This document shows positions 17,723-25,496 of a stretch of DNA of 64,000 bases, piece by piece. The stretch covers positions 1 through 64,000 of the forward strand of contig NZ_SNUA01000019.1 in the NCBI RefSeq assembly GCF_004360225.1, in the 5' to 3' direction. Position 1 is the stretch's first letter. Every line of letters begins with the position of its first letter. The translations under genes and the position numbers were made by a program. The DNA is from Alcanivorax sp. 24. GTDB taxonomy: Bacteria > Pseudomonadota > Gammaproteobacteria > Pseudomonadales > Alcanivoracaceae. The notes beneath the pieces are model-generated. The model was not told where the DNA came from and ran no database searches. It was given only the letters and a program-made list of their open reading frames with translations.

Positions 17723-18049
17723 TTATTTTTTTATCCACTGTCCGTCCGGCGTTTTGATGTATTCCCCTCCAGAGGTTTTCTCGATCGCCTTCTGACCGGC
17801 CAGATTCGCCACCTGCTCCAGGGTGATACCGTTCTGGCGCGCAATGCGTTCGTAGGCCTGTCGCCGTTTTTCGTTGACCTCCGAGGCCAGTTGAACCGCT
17901 TCCGGTGTTGCCTTCACCACGCCCAGATAGCCATTGGGCTGCTCACCCACCAGCCCCTGGGTTTTGGCCTGGTCCAGTTCCAGCGCAAAGGCGCTCCCCG
18001 CCATTGTCAGCGCCGCCACCATAAGCGCGATTTTGATTATCTTCATCAT
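17723..18049 (-). CDS. ydbL: YdbL family protein (DUF1318)
   Basis: Starting at ATG 18049 (AAGGAGG upstream) the product has 108 residues: a signal peptide ending near SAFA, then a DUF1318 domain (LDQAKTQGLVGEQPNGYLG, residues in VNEKRRQAYERIARQNG). It is the last gene of a ydbH-ynbE-ydbL operon. In E. coli the YdbH/YnbE/YdbL proteins act together in moving phospholipids between inner and outer membranes, with YdbL as a periplasmic partner. An ATG three bases downstream is an equally possible start. Confidence 0.85.
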   Translation of the reverse strand: MMKIIKIALMVAALTMAGSAFALELDQAKTQGLVGEQPNGYLGVVKATPEAVQLASEVNEKRRQAYERIARQNGITLEQVANLAGQKAIEKTSGGEYIKTPDGQWIKK

Positions 18050-18084
18050 TCCCTGCCTCCTTAACACACTCTTCCCGGCAAGCG

Positions 18085-18285
18085 TTAAAACAGATCGCCG
18101 TTCTGTTCGAACAACGCATCGATATCTTTCTCCACCTTCAACCGGATCTCATGATCAATCTTCACATTCAGGTTGATGGTGATCGGTTCCTTGGGCGCTT
18201 CCAGTGCCACCCGGGGCGTACAAGCCATCAACGGCAACACCAGTACCGTCAGTAACAGGCTCCGCCCTCCCCGATTGATTTTCAT
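18085..18285 (-). CDS. ynbE: YnbE-family small lipoprotein
   Basis: The 66-residue product has a signal peptide with the lipobox LMAC (Cys about 22), then a short conserved domain (ITINLNVKIDHEIRLKVEKDIDALF), matching YnbE in length and sequence pattern. YnbE is an outer-membrane lipoprotein thought to complete the YdbH bridge by beta-strand stacking. Its start overlaps the ydbH stop by four bases, and ydbL follows. Confidence 0.88.
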   Translation of the reverse strand: MKINRGGRSLLLTVLVLPLMACTPRVALEAPKEPITINLNVKIDHEIRLKVEKDIDALFEQNGDLF

Positions 18286-20888
18286 TGTGCACTCTCCACC
18301 GGCGTCCGTTTCATGATCTCATCGGTGATCTGATCACCGATGCGTAAGCTGCGCAACAGGTCCCTGACATTTTCCTTGTGCGTGTAGTTAAAGACCACCG
18401 GCAGCCGATTTTGTTGCGGATTGATGCCCTCGATGGTGACCGCGGCATCCAGCCAACCACTGTCTTCCATATCCAGTTGTGCAAAAAAGCGACTGATCAG
18501 CAGCGGATTCAACGAATCCAGTGCCAGCCCCACCGCCTGATTGGATTGCGCCATGGCCTGGACCGCCGAGGTCATTGGAACTTCCAGGGACAAAGGGCCT
18601 TCGTTGGACAAGCGCCCGCCCCGCACCGCCACGCTGTTGCGCGACAAACGCAGCGGCAGATAGCCGCCCACCGTACCGGACAACGATACCGCCGGCTCAT
18701 TCTGCAACGCCGCCACCTGGTTGAGGTCAATACCCGTCACCACCACCGTCTGCCACTGATCCGACGGCCACTGCAGCTGCGGCGCCAGCACTTCACTACC
18801 GAGCACTTCGGCTCGGATATCGCTGAAACGCCAAACGTCCAGATCCGATTGGCCGCTCAGATGGATATTGGTGATCGGGGCCCCCACGTCCACCGACGCC
18901 AGTGAAATCGGTTCTCGCGTTCTCAGATCAGCCTTGCCATCTTGCCAGTCCAGCGCCAGTCGCGCGTTCAGTCCACGGGCCAGGACGCTGCCCCAATCCA
19001 TGTCCGCGTCGGAAACGTTGGCTTTAACCCCGAAAGAAACCATCTGGTCCCAAAGCCAATCGCCGTCCGCCACCAACTGCCCGGATTGCAAGGTGAAGCC
19101 AAGCCCCCGACTCAGTTCCGGCCGCAACGCCGAAGCCAACGACAGCTCCCCGGCATAACCGCCGCCAAAGGGGCGGGCACTGACCGCCAGCGATGCTTCC
19201 CAATCCTTCACCGCCAACTCCGCCCGGGCGCGCTGGCCGTTCAGATCCACCGTGCCGGTGAGCACCGGCAATTCCCAACGTTCCGCCGCCAGCCCCTCTC
19301 CCCGCAGAGCCAGTTGCCCATGAACACCGCCATCCTGATAACGCAGCGGCGTCCGCGCGCTCAACGACAACGGCTTCAACAGCGTCTTGCCCCGCACCGC
19401 CTGCGCCACGGAAATCGCCGCGCCTCTGGCCAGGGTGAGCACACCATCGCGCCACTGCCAGCGCCCATCAAGGTGCGCCATGCCACCCTGGTCCAGGTAA
19501 TCAGCCGCGTCCACATCGGCATCCAGGCTGCCGGCCCAACCTCCGTGGTCATCCCTGCGCCCGCTCATCCTGGCCTGGAACGGCAGACGCTGATAACGTC
19601 CCTTGAGTGACGCCTGCACCGGCCAGTATGGTGGCTTCAATTCCGTCACCGGCGCCGTGGCCTCCACGCTCAGATCCGCGTTTTCGAGCCGTACCTTAAG
19701 CGGCTCCCCGCTGACGCCATCCACGCCCGCCCGGCCGCGCCAGCCACCGCTCAGACGATACCCTTGCCACTGCCCCGCCAGGGACATCGCCCCTTGCCAA
19801 TGCACGCCTTCCGGCTTCCACAGCAACAGGCTGTTGCTGGTGGTCAGAGTGGCGCCCTGGTACTGCACGGACAGTGGCAGTGCTACTTCTCCGTCAGCGG
19901 CCAACGGCACCGTCACCGATTCCCGCAAATTCAATCGCGTCTGTTCCGGCAGAGTCAGCTCGAACGGTGCCACCAGCAGTTGCGTTTCCTGCCACTGAAA
20001 ATCGACCGTGCCATCCAGGCCTTCGGACAGTGTCAAACGCCCCTCGCCTGTTCCCAGCCTCTGATCGTCACTGGCCAGGGTCAGCAGCGCTTGCCCTTGC
20101 GGTCCCCGAGCCTCCAGCCGCCCCTTGGCCTGTTTGATCAAGCCATCGAAAGTCCCGCTGGCGGTCAGCCCTTCCCCCGGCAATAACCGCCATCCCGCCG
20201 GTAGCGCCAGCGGGTCGGACAGCGTCAGTGACACCCGCCAGTGAGGTTGCTCCACGATGACCGTGGCATTCAGATTGGCTCGATAGTCCTCACCGGCCAT
20301 ACCCAGCTCGCTGCCGGTCAGCGCCAATTCGGCCCGGACCGGCTGTTCGGGAAGCCATTGTCCTGAGCCACCAAGTTCCACCACACCGATGGCGCGACTG
20401 TCCAGATCCGACACCGGGATTTGTCCATGCACCTGCCAGGCACCACTGTCCTGCCGGTAATCACCGAACACTTCGCCATTGCGGAACCCGGCCCGCCCTT
20501 GCCAGTGCCCCCTTTTCTGCGTCAGATCAAGAGATAACGGCGGATAGTCCCGCCACTGCAGCGCCCACACTTTGACGTGTAACGCCGGCAGATCGGGTAA
20601 TTCGGAAAGTGGCTCGGAAGCGGCATCGGAATCACATTGGCGAATCGACACGCTGTCCGCGGTGACCGTGATGGGCCGCAGCGAGGAAAGACGTAATCCC
20701 CGCAGCGATAAGGGGCGGCATTCGCCTTGTTGTTGCCACAGCGCGGTGATGACCAACCCCTGACGCCAGCCAACGCCCTGCCAGCGCCAGCCCAGACTCC
20801 AGGCGATCACGAACGGCAACAGCAGCAACAACACCAGAACCACCAGTGTTGCCACCACCCCGATGCGACGCCGCGACCAAGCTGCCAT
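18282..20888 (-). CDS. ydbH: YdbH-family AsmA-like intermembrane phospholipid transport protein
   Basis: The 868-residue product begins with a single membrane anchor (about residues 9-30) and continues as a long, beta-rich periplasmic repeat domain of the DUF3971/AsmA type, ending in a region with SGWLDAAVTIEGINPQQNRLPVVFNYTH that is typical of YdbH. With YhdP and TamB this family forms lipid-conducting bridges between the membranes. The length matches E. coli YdbH (about 880). It is the first gene of the three-gene operon with ynbE and ydbL. Confidence 0.88.
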   Translation of the reverse strand: MAAWSRRRIGVVATLVVLVLLLLLPFVIAWSLGWRWQGVGWRQGLVITALWQQQGECRPLSLRGLRLSSLRPITVTADSVSIRQCDSDAASEPLSELPDLPALHVKVWALQWRDYPPLSLDLTQKRGHWQGRAGFRNGEVFGDYRQDSGAWQVHGQIPVSDLDSRAIGVVELGGSGQWLPEQPVRAELALTGSELGMAGEDYRANLNATVIVEQPHWRVSLTLSDPLALPAGWRLLPGEGLTASGTFDGLIKQAKGRLEARGPQGQALLTLASDDQRLGTGEGRLTLSEGLDGTVDFQWQETQLLVAPFELTLPEQTRLNLRESVTVPLAADGEVALPLSVQYQGATLTTSNSLLLWKPEGVHWQGAMSLAGQWQGYRLSGGWRGRAGVDGVSGEPLKVRLENADLSVEATAPVTELKPPYWPVQASLKGRYQRLPFQARMSGRRDDHGGWAGSLDADVDAADYLDQGGMAHLDGRWQWRDGVLTLARGAAISVAQAVRGKTLLKPLSLSARTPLRYQDGGVHGQLALRGEGLAAERWELPVLTGTVDLNGQRARAELAVKDWEASLAVSARPFGGGYAGELSLASALRPELSRGLGFTLQSGQLVADGDWLWDQMVSFGVKANVSDADMDWGSVLARGLNARLALDWQDGKADLRTREPISLASVDVGAPITNIHLSGQSDLDVWRFSDIRAEVLGSEVLAPQLQWPSDQWQTVVVTGIDLNQVAALQNEPAVSLSGTVGGYLPLRLSRNSVAVRGGRLSNEGPLSLEVPMTSAVQAMAQSNQAVGLALDSLNPLLISRFFAQLDMEDSGWLDAAVTIEGINPQQNRLPVVFNYTHKENVRDLLRSLRIGDQITDEIMKRTPVESAQ

Positions 20889-21300
20889 GAATGTCCTTGT
20901 CGGAAACGAACCTAATCCACGCCAAGCATGGCGCGTCCTTGTCAGGAAATATAGAGGTCAAACCGTGGTAAAAGTGCCGTGGACGGCGGGCACGAAAAAA
21001 GGTTCATCGCGGTTTAGCGGGCCACGGCGCTTCAATCATGGGCACGGGTCTGTAACGGAAGGGCTAGCAAGCCGCTATGTTCGCCAGCAAGCGGGTCTCC
21101 CACGGATCATGCCACGAAGCCGCTGTGGGAAGCTTGCTGGCAAGCGAATCGCCAACGGCCCAGGACATTCGCGGCCAAGCGGAGCGCCGCCGGGGCCGCT
21201 TCCCACAGCGGTGCTGTAGCCCCCTCTGAATGGAGGTCTTCGAGGTAACCGAGGAATACGGGAGCCCCCGCCGGAGCGACCCTTCCCGCTAAAGCGATGA
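20889..21300. repeat. Intergenic region with REP-like elements, copy D
   Basis: No credible gene is seen in about 400 bases. The segment 21059-21219 carries at least two REP-like units: CCACGAAGCCGCTGTGGGA with GCTTGCTGGCAAGCGAAT at about 21111-21149, and an inverted partner CCGCTTCCCACAGCGG at about 21198. The divergent promoter of ydbH should lie near 20889-20990. Confidence 0.6.
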
Positions 21301-21304
21301 ACCA

Positions 21305-21340
21305 CAAAAAAGCCCCGGTGAAAATCACCAGGGCTTTTTT
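21305..21340 (-). terminator. Terminator stranded from its tRNA-Pro gene
   Basis: AAAAAAGCCC (with GGTGA) pairs with the complementary TCACC and GGGCTTTTTT across an AAA loop, a strong symmetric terminator. It sits directly left of the tRNA-Pro 3'-end fragment. It was probably the original terminator of the leftward tRNA-Pro gene before the island separated them by 16.9 kb. Confidence 0.7.
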
Positions 21341-21346
21341 CTCTCG

Positions 21347-21375
21347 TTTGGTCGGGACGGGAGGATTCGAACCTC
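21347..21375 (-). repeat. attL: 3'-end fragment of tRNA-Pro
   Basis: Identical over 29 bases to the 3' end (CCA, acceptor and T-arm) of the tRNA-Pro gene at 38249-38325. After position 21375 the sequence diverges, so only a fragment remains. It marks the left attachment site of the island. Confidence 0.9.
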
Positions 21376-21554
21376 TTTCATTGCTGCTCACCAAACCACA
21401 GCCCCACATAACCTTTTGTTTTAAAAAGAAATCATCCAACTGCAAAGCTCAAGGCGCCACACTGTATCTATGTGGTGTCGTCACTTCGTCGACACTTTGT
21501 TATGCTCTCCTTTCAAGCCAGGACGGTTAAGGATTGATCAACACGGAGGTAAGC

Positions 21555-22871
21555 ATGTCGCGCCCGATTATCGTTTTGGGTGACAAGACCGACCATGGAG
21601 GCACCGTTATCAGCGCCTCCACTACAATGGACATCGATGGCAAAGGGGTAGCCCGCGTGGGTGACAAAGTCATCTGCCCGAAGCACGGTCCGTCCCCCAT
21701 CATCACCACTATCGCCACCGGCGATCCCACCAATATCGTTGATGGCCAGCCCGTCGCTCGTCATGGCGACAAAACCGCCTGCGGCGCCACGCTGATTTCC
21801 AGCCAAGCTACGTCAGTGGTGGACTCAGGAGCCTCCGCTCGGGGTAGCGATTTGGGCAGTGTGGCGGCCGGACTGGCAACTCTGGTCGGTCAGTCCAATG
21901 CCTTGATCACAGCTTCCACTAATGCGGCCTCTGCCGTCGGCTCCATACTCTCCGGCCAGACACAATCTGGCTCCGCGACAGGTCAATCATACCCCCGTGT
22001 CGAAGAGGCGGAAGAAGAGGAGGAAACTGGTGAGTCGGAAATGGGGCCTAATGGACCGTTGGACCACGTGTATGAAGAGATCATCCGCGTCATGGAAATG
22101 GAATTGGAGAAACAGCGAGCCGTGTTGGGTGCTGCGGATCTGGCGGAAGAAGCAGACGTATTGCTAAGTGTTGTGGAACTGGCCCGGCCCCGCGCAATCA
22201 TTCGAATTGTTAAGGCTGCTGGCGCGGAGGCTATCGAAAGCGCTTTAGGAAAAGGGACGAGTGCGTTACGTGACGCAAGTGTAAATGCTGTGGGCACAGA
22301 CCTCGACATAGCTAAAATGCATTTACGTAAATCAATAAAACGTTTAGAGGAGCAGATCGAAGAGGCTCGCCGAATACTGGAAAGGCGCAACTCTGGTGAG
22401 GAGAAGTTCACCGAGTTTCAAGCTGCTCAGGAACGAGAAGCATTGGAGAAATACATTGAAGATGCAGCCAATCAGTATTTCAGAAAAAGCAGAAACGAAG
22501 CTTCGTTTTCGGAAAGCCAATACAAGGCTCTCCAAGGCACCCATAGCGAGGCCTATGATGAACTGGAAAGATACCAGAATAATTACATGTCCGGAAATAC
22601 TGAATATGACAGAGATACTCACTTCTTACTGAGAAAAAAAGAAGCAGATGCGAACATCGAAGCGAGAAACTCAGCCGAACGCCGCAACACAAATGAACGC
22701 ATGCATCGTTCGATGAAAGCGGTATCAGCAAAGTACCGACAGGGAGAGAGTATTGATTTTTCTGGCGTGCCTTTAGATGAGCAGATAACGACGCTAGAGG
22801 CCATGAAGGAGATCCTTTTGTCTTCCTACAAAAACTCCCCAGATGGCAATTCACCATTTAATCAAAGATAA
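21555..22871 (+). CDS. PAAR-domain polymorphic effector (T6SS-type), C-terminal domain unknown
   Basis: The 438-residue product (ATG 21555, GGAGG upstream) begins with a PAAR domain (about 1-95) that has DKTDHGG, CPKHGP and ARHGDKTACGA, the His/Cys pattern that binds zinc at the tip of type VI secretion spikes. A Ser/Ala-rich linker and an acidic patch (EEAEEEEE, about 150) follow. The rest is a mainly helical region with long charged coiled-coil-like segments (about 240-400) that I cannot assign to a toxin family. PAAR proteins of this build deliver a C-terminal effector into rival cells. No T6SS structural genes lie in the window, so the apparatus would be elsewhere. The next gene is a candidate immunity protein. 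Confidence 0.75.
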   Translation: MSRPIIVLGDKTDHGGTVISASTTMDIDGKGVARVGDKVICPKHGPSPIITTIATGDPTNIVDGQPVARHGDKTACGATLISSQATSVVDSGASARGSDLGSVAAGLATLVGQSNALITASTNAASAVGSILSGQTQSGSATGQSYPRVEEAEEEEETGESEMGPNGPLDHVYEEIIRVMEMELEKQRAVLGAADLAEEADVLLSVVELARPRAIIRIVKAAGAEAIESALGKGTSALRDASVNAVGTDLDIAKMHLRKSIKRLEEQIEEARRILERRNSGEEKFTEFQAAQEREALEKYIEDAANQYFRKSRNEASFSESQYKALQGTHSEAYDELERYQNNYMSGNTEYDRDTHFLLRKKEADANIEARNSAERRNTNERMHRSMKAVSAKYRQGESIDFSGVPLDEQITTLEAMKEILLSSYKNSPDGNSPFNQR

Positions 22872-22887
22872 GCATCAAGGATAAAAA

Positions 22888-23523
22888 ATGGCCAAAGAAA
22901 ATTTTTATCTTATTTTCTCTCTCCTGGCTTTAACTTCTGTTTCTTGTGCCTCAGAAACAGTACCCTCGAGGGAAGAATATGGATGCTTATCCGGTGATCT
23001 CATCACCAAGGAATTGAAAACTGATGGTGAGGTTTCGGGGCAATTAAAGGTTTCTAATGCTTGCCTAAATCATGATCCGGATAGCAAAACACCAGGACAA
23101 ACGATGCCTGGAAGCATAAACATGGTATTTTGCTTGCCGGGACTAGCCCCCTGTGGCCAAGCCAGCCAGGAGCAGAAGATTTATCTTAACGTTGTGTTGC
23201 CCAAAATGAATTTCGCAACCTCTCTGGTAAAGGGAACAAAAGAAAAGGATCGCCTTATTGGCCAGGAAGGTGGCCTCGATTTCTATCAAAATGAACAGAC
23301 CGGCGTTATCAGCCGCATCCCTAGCAATGGAGATATTTATAGCGTCTCATGCTGGGGAAGCAACAATGAAATATGTGACTCAGTAGGATTAACAGCACAT
23401 AACATTCAATATTCCGCTCGAACCTACAACCCGCCGGAGTCTATTGATTGGCAAGCTCTCCATGACAACATCCGTGACTTCATGGAAACTGCGGCGAATA
23501 TTAAAAGCCCCCTTCATCATTAG
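22888..23523 (+). CDS. Exported protein of unknown function, candidate immunity protein for the PAAR effector
   Basis: Encodes 211 residues. The N-terminus is a signal peptide (hydrophobic 6-17) ending in VSCAS, so it is either a lipoprotein with a weak lipobox or a secreted periplasmic protein. Five or more further cysteines (for example EYGCLSGD, NACLNHD, MVFCLPGLAPCGQ, SCWGSNNEICD) suggest disulfides. The gene begins 16 bases after the PAAR gene, on the same strand, with lower GC than the core genes. Position and export suggest a periplasmic immunity protein, but no family was recognised. Confidence 0.5.
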   Translation: MAKENFYLIFSLLALTSVSCASETVPSREEYGCLSGDLITKELKTDGEVSGQLKVSNACLNHDPDSKTPGQTMPGSINMVFCLPGLAPCGQASQEQKIYLNVVLPKMNFATSLVKGTKEKDRLIGQEGGLDFYQNEQTGVISRIPSNGDIYSVSCWGSNNEICDSVGLTAHNIQYSARTYNPPESIDWQALHDNIRDFMETAANIKSPLHH

Positions 23524-23567
23524 AATGAAGAGAACTACTTTTTGCTTCTTTCGAATGACAATCAAGG

Positions 23568-23640
23568 GATAGTGGTGCACCAGGAGGGGCTTGAACCTTA
23601 TGGCGCTATGGTTCTGACCACCACATCACCACACAACTCA
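23568..23640 (-). other. tRNA-3'-end-like sequence inside the island
   Basis: On the minus strand GGTTCAAGCCCCTCCTGG is followed by TGCACCA, which resembles a T-loop, half a T-stem, an acceptor strand and the CCA end of a tRNA. The remainder (to about 23640) does not fold as a normal tRNA. It may be an old attachment-site remnant from another tRNA. It lies between the PAAR pair and the toxin-antitoxin genes, an internal boundary of the cargo. Confidence 0.35.
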
Positions 23641-23729
23641 TTGATTTTCATCGAATTTACAAATGATCACTAGCACTGTCTTGCCCTCACTCACACGGAA
23701 GCCTCGACACCATTTCGACACTACAGGCC

Positions 23730-24029
23730 TTAGTGGGCATGTTGATCAAAGTGGAGCGAAAGCCCCAGCGCACGGGTGATCTTCAGCATCGTATCAAAGC
23801 CGGGATTGCCTTCCGGTGAAAGTGCTTTATAGAGTCCAGCACGGGTCATACCTGTCTCGTCGGCCAGGCGTGACATATTCTGAGCACGTGCGATGTCACT
23901 GAGCGCCGCTCGGATGAGAGAACCATCCCCTGGATCTTCTTCGATACAGGCGTTGAGATAGAGGATCATGTCTTCCCGGTCCTCCAGATGATCGGAGGCA
24001 TCCCAAGGTTTCAATTTGTGCTCGGTCAT
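23730..24029 (-). CDS. HigA-type antitoxin (addiction module)
   Basis: The 99-residue product has a helix-turn-helix in its second half (NMSRLADETGMTRAGLYKALS, then GNPGFDTMLKITRALGLSL), typical of antitoxins paired with HigB/RelE-type toxins of the Gp49-like group. It should bind and neutralise the toxin and repress the operon. It follows the toxin gene with an ATGA overlap (24026-24029), and its ribosome site GAGGAG lies in the end of the toxin gene. Toxin-first order is the HigBA arrangement. Confidence 0.85.
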   Translation of the reverse strand: MTEHKLKPWDASDHLEDREDMILYLNACIEEDPGDGSLIRAALSDIARAQNMSRLADETGMTRAGLYKALSPEGNPGFDTMLKITRALGLSLHFDQHAH

Positions 24030-24328
24030 AGCTCCTCCTGATATCGGTCAGCCAGCGCCTTCGCGGCCTTAATGTCCTTGCTCTGCGTGCTCTTGTCACC
24101 GCCAACAAGGAGAATGATCACCTCTAACCCCCGGATGGTTAAGTACACCCGGTAGCCCGGCCCGGTGTGAATGCGTAGCTCGCTGACGCCCCCACCGACA
24201 GACTTGATATCCCCTAGGTTTCCTAGTGCTACTCGCCGGATTCGCGCATTGACTCGGGCCTTACCTTGCTTGTCACGAAGATGGCGAAGCCAACGTTCAA
24301 ATTCCGCCGTCATTAGAATTGTCTTCAT
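24026..24328 (-). CDS. HigB/RelE-superfamily toxin (Gp49-like)
   Basis: The 100-residue product has the RelE-like fold features: FERWLRHLRDKQGKARVNARIRR, GDIKSVGGGVSELRIHTGPGYRVYLT and LLVGGDKSTQSKDIKAAKALA. Such toxins are ribosome-dependent mRNA interferases. The ATG at 24328 is the likely start. The operon operator is an 18-base perfect palindrome just upstream. Toxin-antitoxin modules commonly stabilise islands such as this one, which is the inferred role here. Confidence 0.85.
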   Translation of the reverse strand: MKTILMTAEFERWLRHLRDKQGKARVNARIRRVALGNLGDIKSVGGGVSELRIHTGPGYRVYLTIRGLEVIILLVGGDKSTQSKDIKAAKALADRYQEEL

Positions 24329-24334
24329 ACTCAA

Positions 24335-24352
24335 TGTATACCACGGTATACA
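24335..24352. promoter_or_regulatory. Palindromic operator of the HigBA-type operon
   Basis: TGTATACC-AC-GGTATACA is a perfect inverted repeat (8+2+8) seven bases upstream of the toxin start codon. The antitoxin of such modules binds palindromes at the promoter to repress its own operon. That this site is used is inference from position and symmetry. Confidence 0.7.
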
Positions 24353-24527
24353 AAAAAATCAAGAGCCATAATGCAGTTAGCCGATAGGTCTTCTCCGCAA
24401 AAGAGAAGATACGAGTAATTGGATCCTCTCAGATGCATTTGAGGTAGAGCTGTTAGCTCAGAATTTGCAATAAGTTTCATTCACTGCAAACATTGTGACG
24501 TATGTCGCATATTTTGAGGAGATAGTC

Positions 24528-25388
24528 ATGCAGGACGCCTTTTGTCGCATTGATGGCCAAAATTGGAGTGCGGATCGCTTTGCGGCTCTTCCAGTCAGTC
24601 AGCTTGAGGCGATGCGCCGACAACTTGCCTGCATTTCATGTGGCCGTGATGCTTGGTTCCGCAAAGAAAGTAAGCATGGCCACCCAGCTCATTTTTGTGC
24701 CCATCATGAAGACTCTTGCCAATTACGAGCCATTTATACCGTCACGACAGACCCACGGGATGCCGTCACAGAGGAGGCGGAAGAGATCAGCGCAGGAGGA
24801 GGAATCCTTGTCGACTTAGATGACGAGAAAGGAGGAGAAATTACTGTAAACCCTGTCGCCCCCCCTCCAAGCAATACAGGAACAGGCGGTAGAACCCACG
24901 TTTTACCAGGAGACAGGCAAAGTTCAGAAACTTACACTCTGAAGAGAGTATTGCACCGCCTCGTCACAAGTCAGGCCTTTAGAGAATCTAGCCGAATAAT
25001 CACTTTCTTTCGAGATGGAGAAGTTTTTATTAGTGGTCCAATAAAGGAAGTGTTTATACCTTTTGAAAGAGCTCATGAGGCACCAGAACATGCCCGATAT
25101 TTTTTTTGGGGCAATATTGCCAGCTATGGAGTCACTCAAGATGGAAAGCTCTGGCTGAACTCATCCGAAAATCACAATGAGAGTGTTAGTGTTGCGATAT
25201 TTGATGACATTCTTCAAGCATTTATAGCTTTCTTTGAAATCCATGACTTGGAGGAGCTAGTCGGAGCTCACGTACTTGTCAGTGGCCACTGCCAGACGTC
25301 TAAAAGAACAAAAAAGTCAACAATTTGGTGTGGCGCCATTCGAAATATAATCCTACGACGGTATAATGAACGCATTAAAAAAGGCTAG
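24528..25388 (+). CDS. Zinc-finger protein with CoiA-like N-terminus, function unknown
   Basis: From ATG 24528 (GAGGAG upstream) the product has 286 residues. Residues 35-64 hold C35-x2-C38, then HPAHFCAHHEDSC (H52, H55, C57, H59, C64), a likely zinc site resembling the N-terminal finger of CoiA-like and related nuclease-associated proteins, where an 'HFAH' motif is typical. A disordered acidic and Pro/Gly-rich linker (about 85-145) follows. The C-terminal part (about 150-286) is a folded region of unknown family with alternating hydrophobic residues and SGHCQTSKRTKKSTIWCGAI near the end. It is convergent with the OLD/UvrD pair. A defence or DNA-related role is possible but not shown. Confidence 0.55.
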   Translation: MQDAFCRIDGQNWSADRFAALPVSQLEAMRRQLACISCGRDAWFRKESKHGHPAHFCAHHEDSCQLRAIYTVTTDPRDAVTEEAEEISAGGGILVDLDDEKGGEITVNPVAPPPSNTGTGGRTHVLPGDRQSSETYTLKRVLHRLVTSQAFRESSRIITFFRDGEVFISGPIKEVFIPFERAHEAPEHARYFFWGNIASYGVTQDGKLWLNSSENHNESVSVAIFDDILQAFIAFFEIHDLEELVGAHVLVSGHCQTSKRTKKSTIWCGAIRNIILRRYNERIKKG

Positions 25389-25496
25389 CCAATGTTTCCA
25401 TCCAAGAGAACGTTTTACATCAACCATGCTAGTCTCAGCACATCAATCGAACAGGAAAACGAACACCTCCACAGGAGGCCGTTTACATCTGAAGTT

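Noticed and set aside
20863..21219. Possible short gene between ydbH and the island
   Set aside because: It runs through REP-like elements and lacks a ribosome site or domain.
21297..21530. Short frame across attL
   Set aside because: It begins inside a terminator and crosses the tRNA fragment, so it is not a credible gene.
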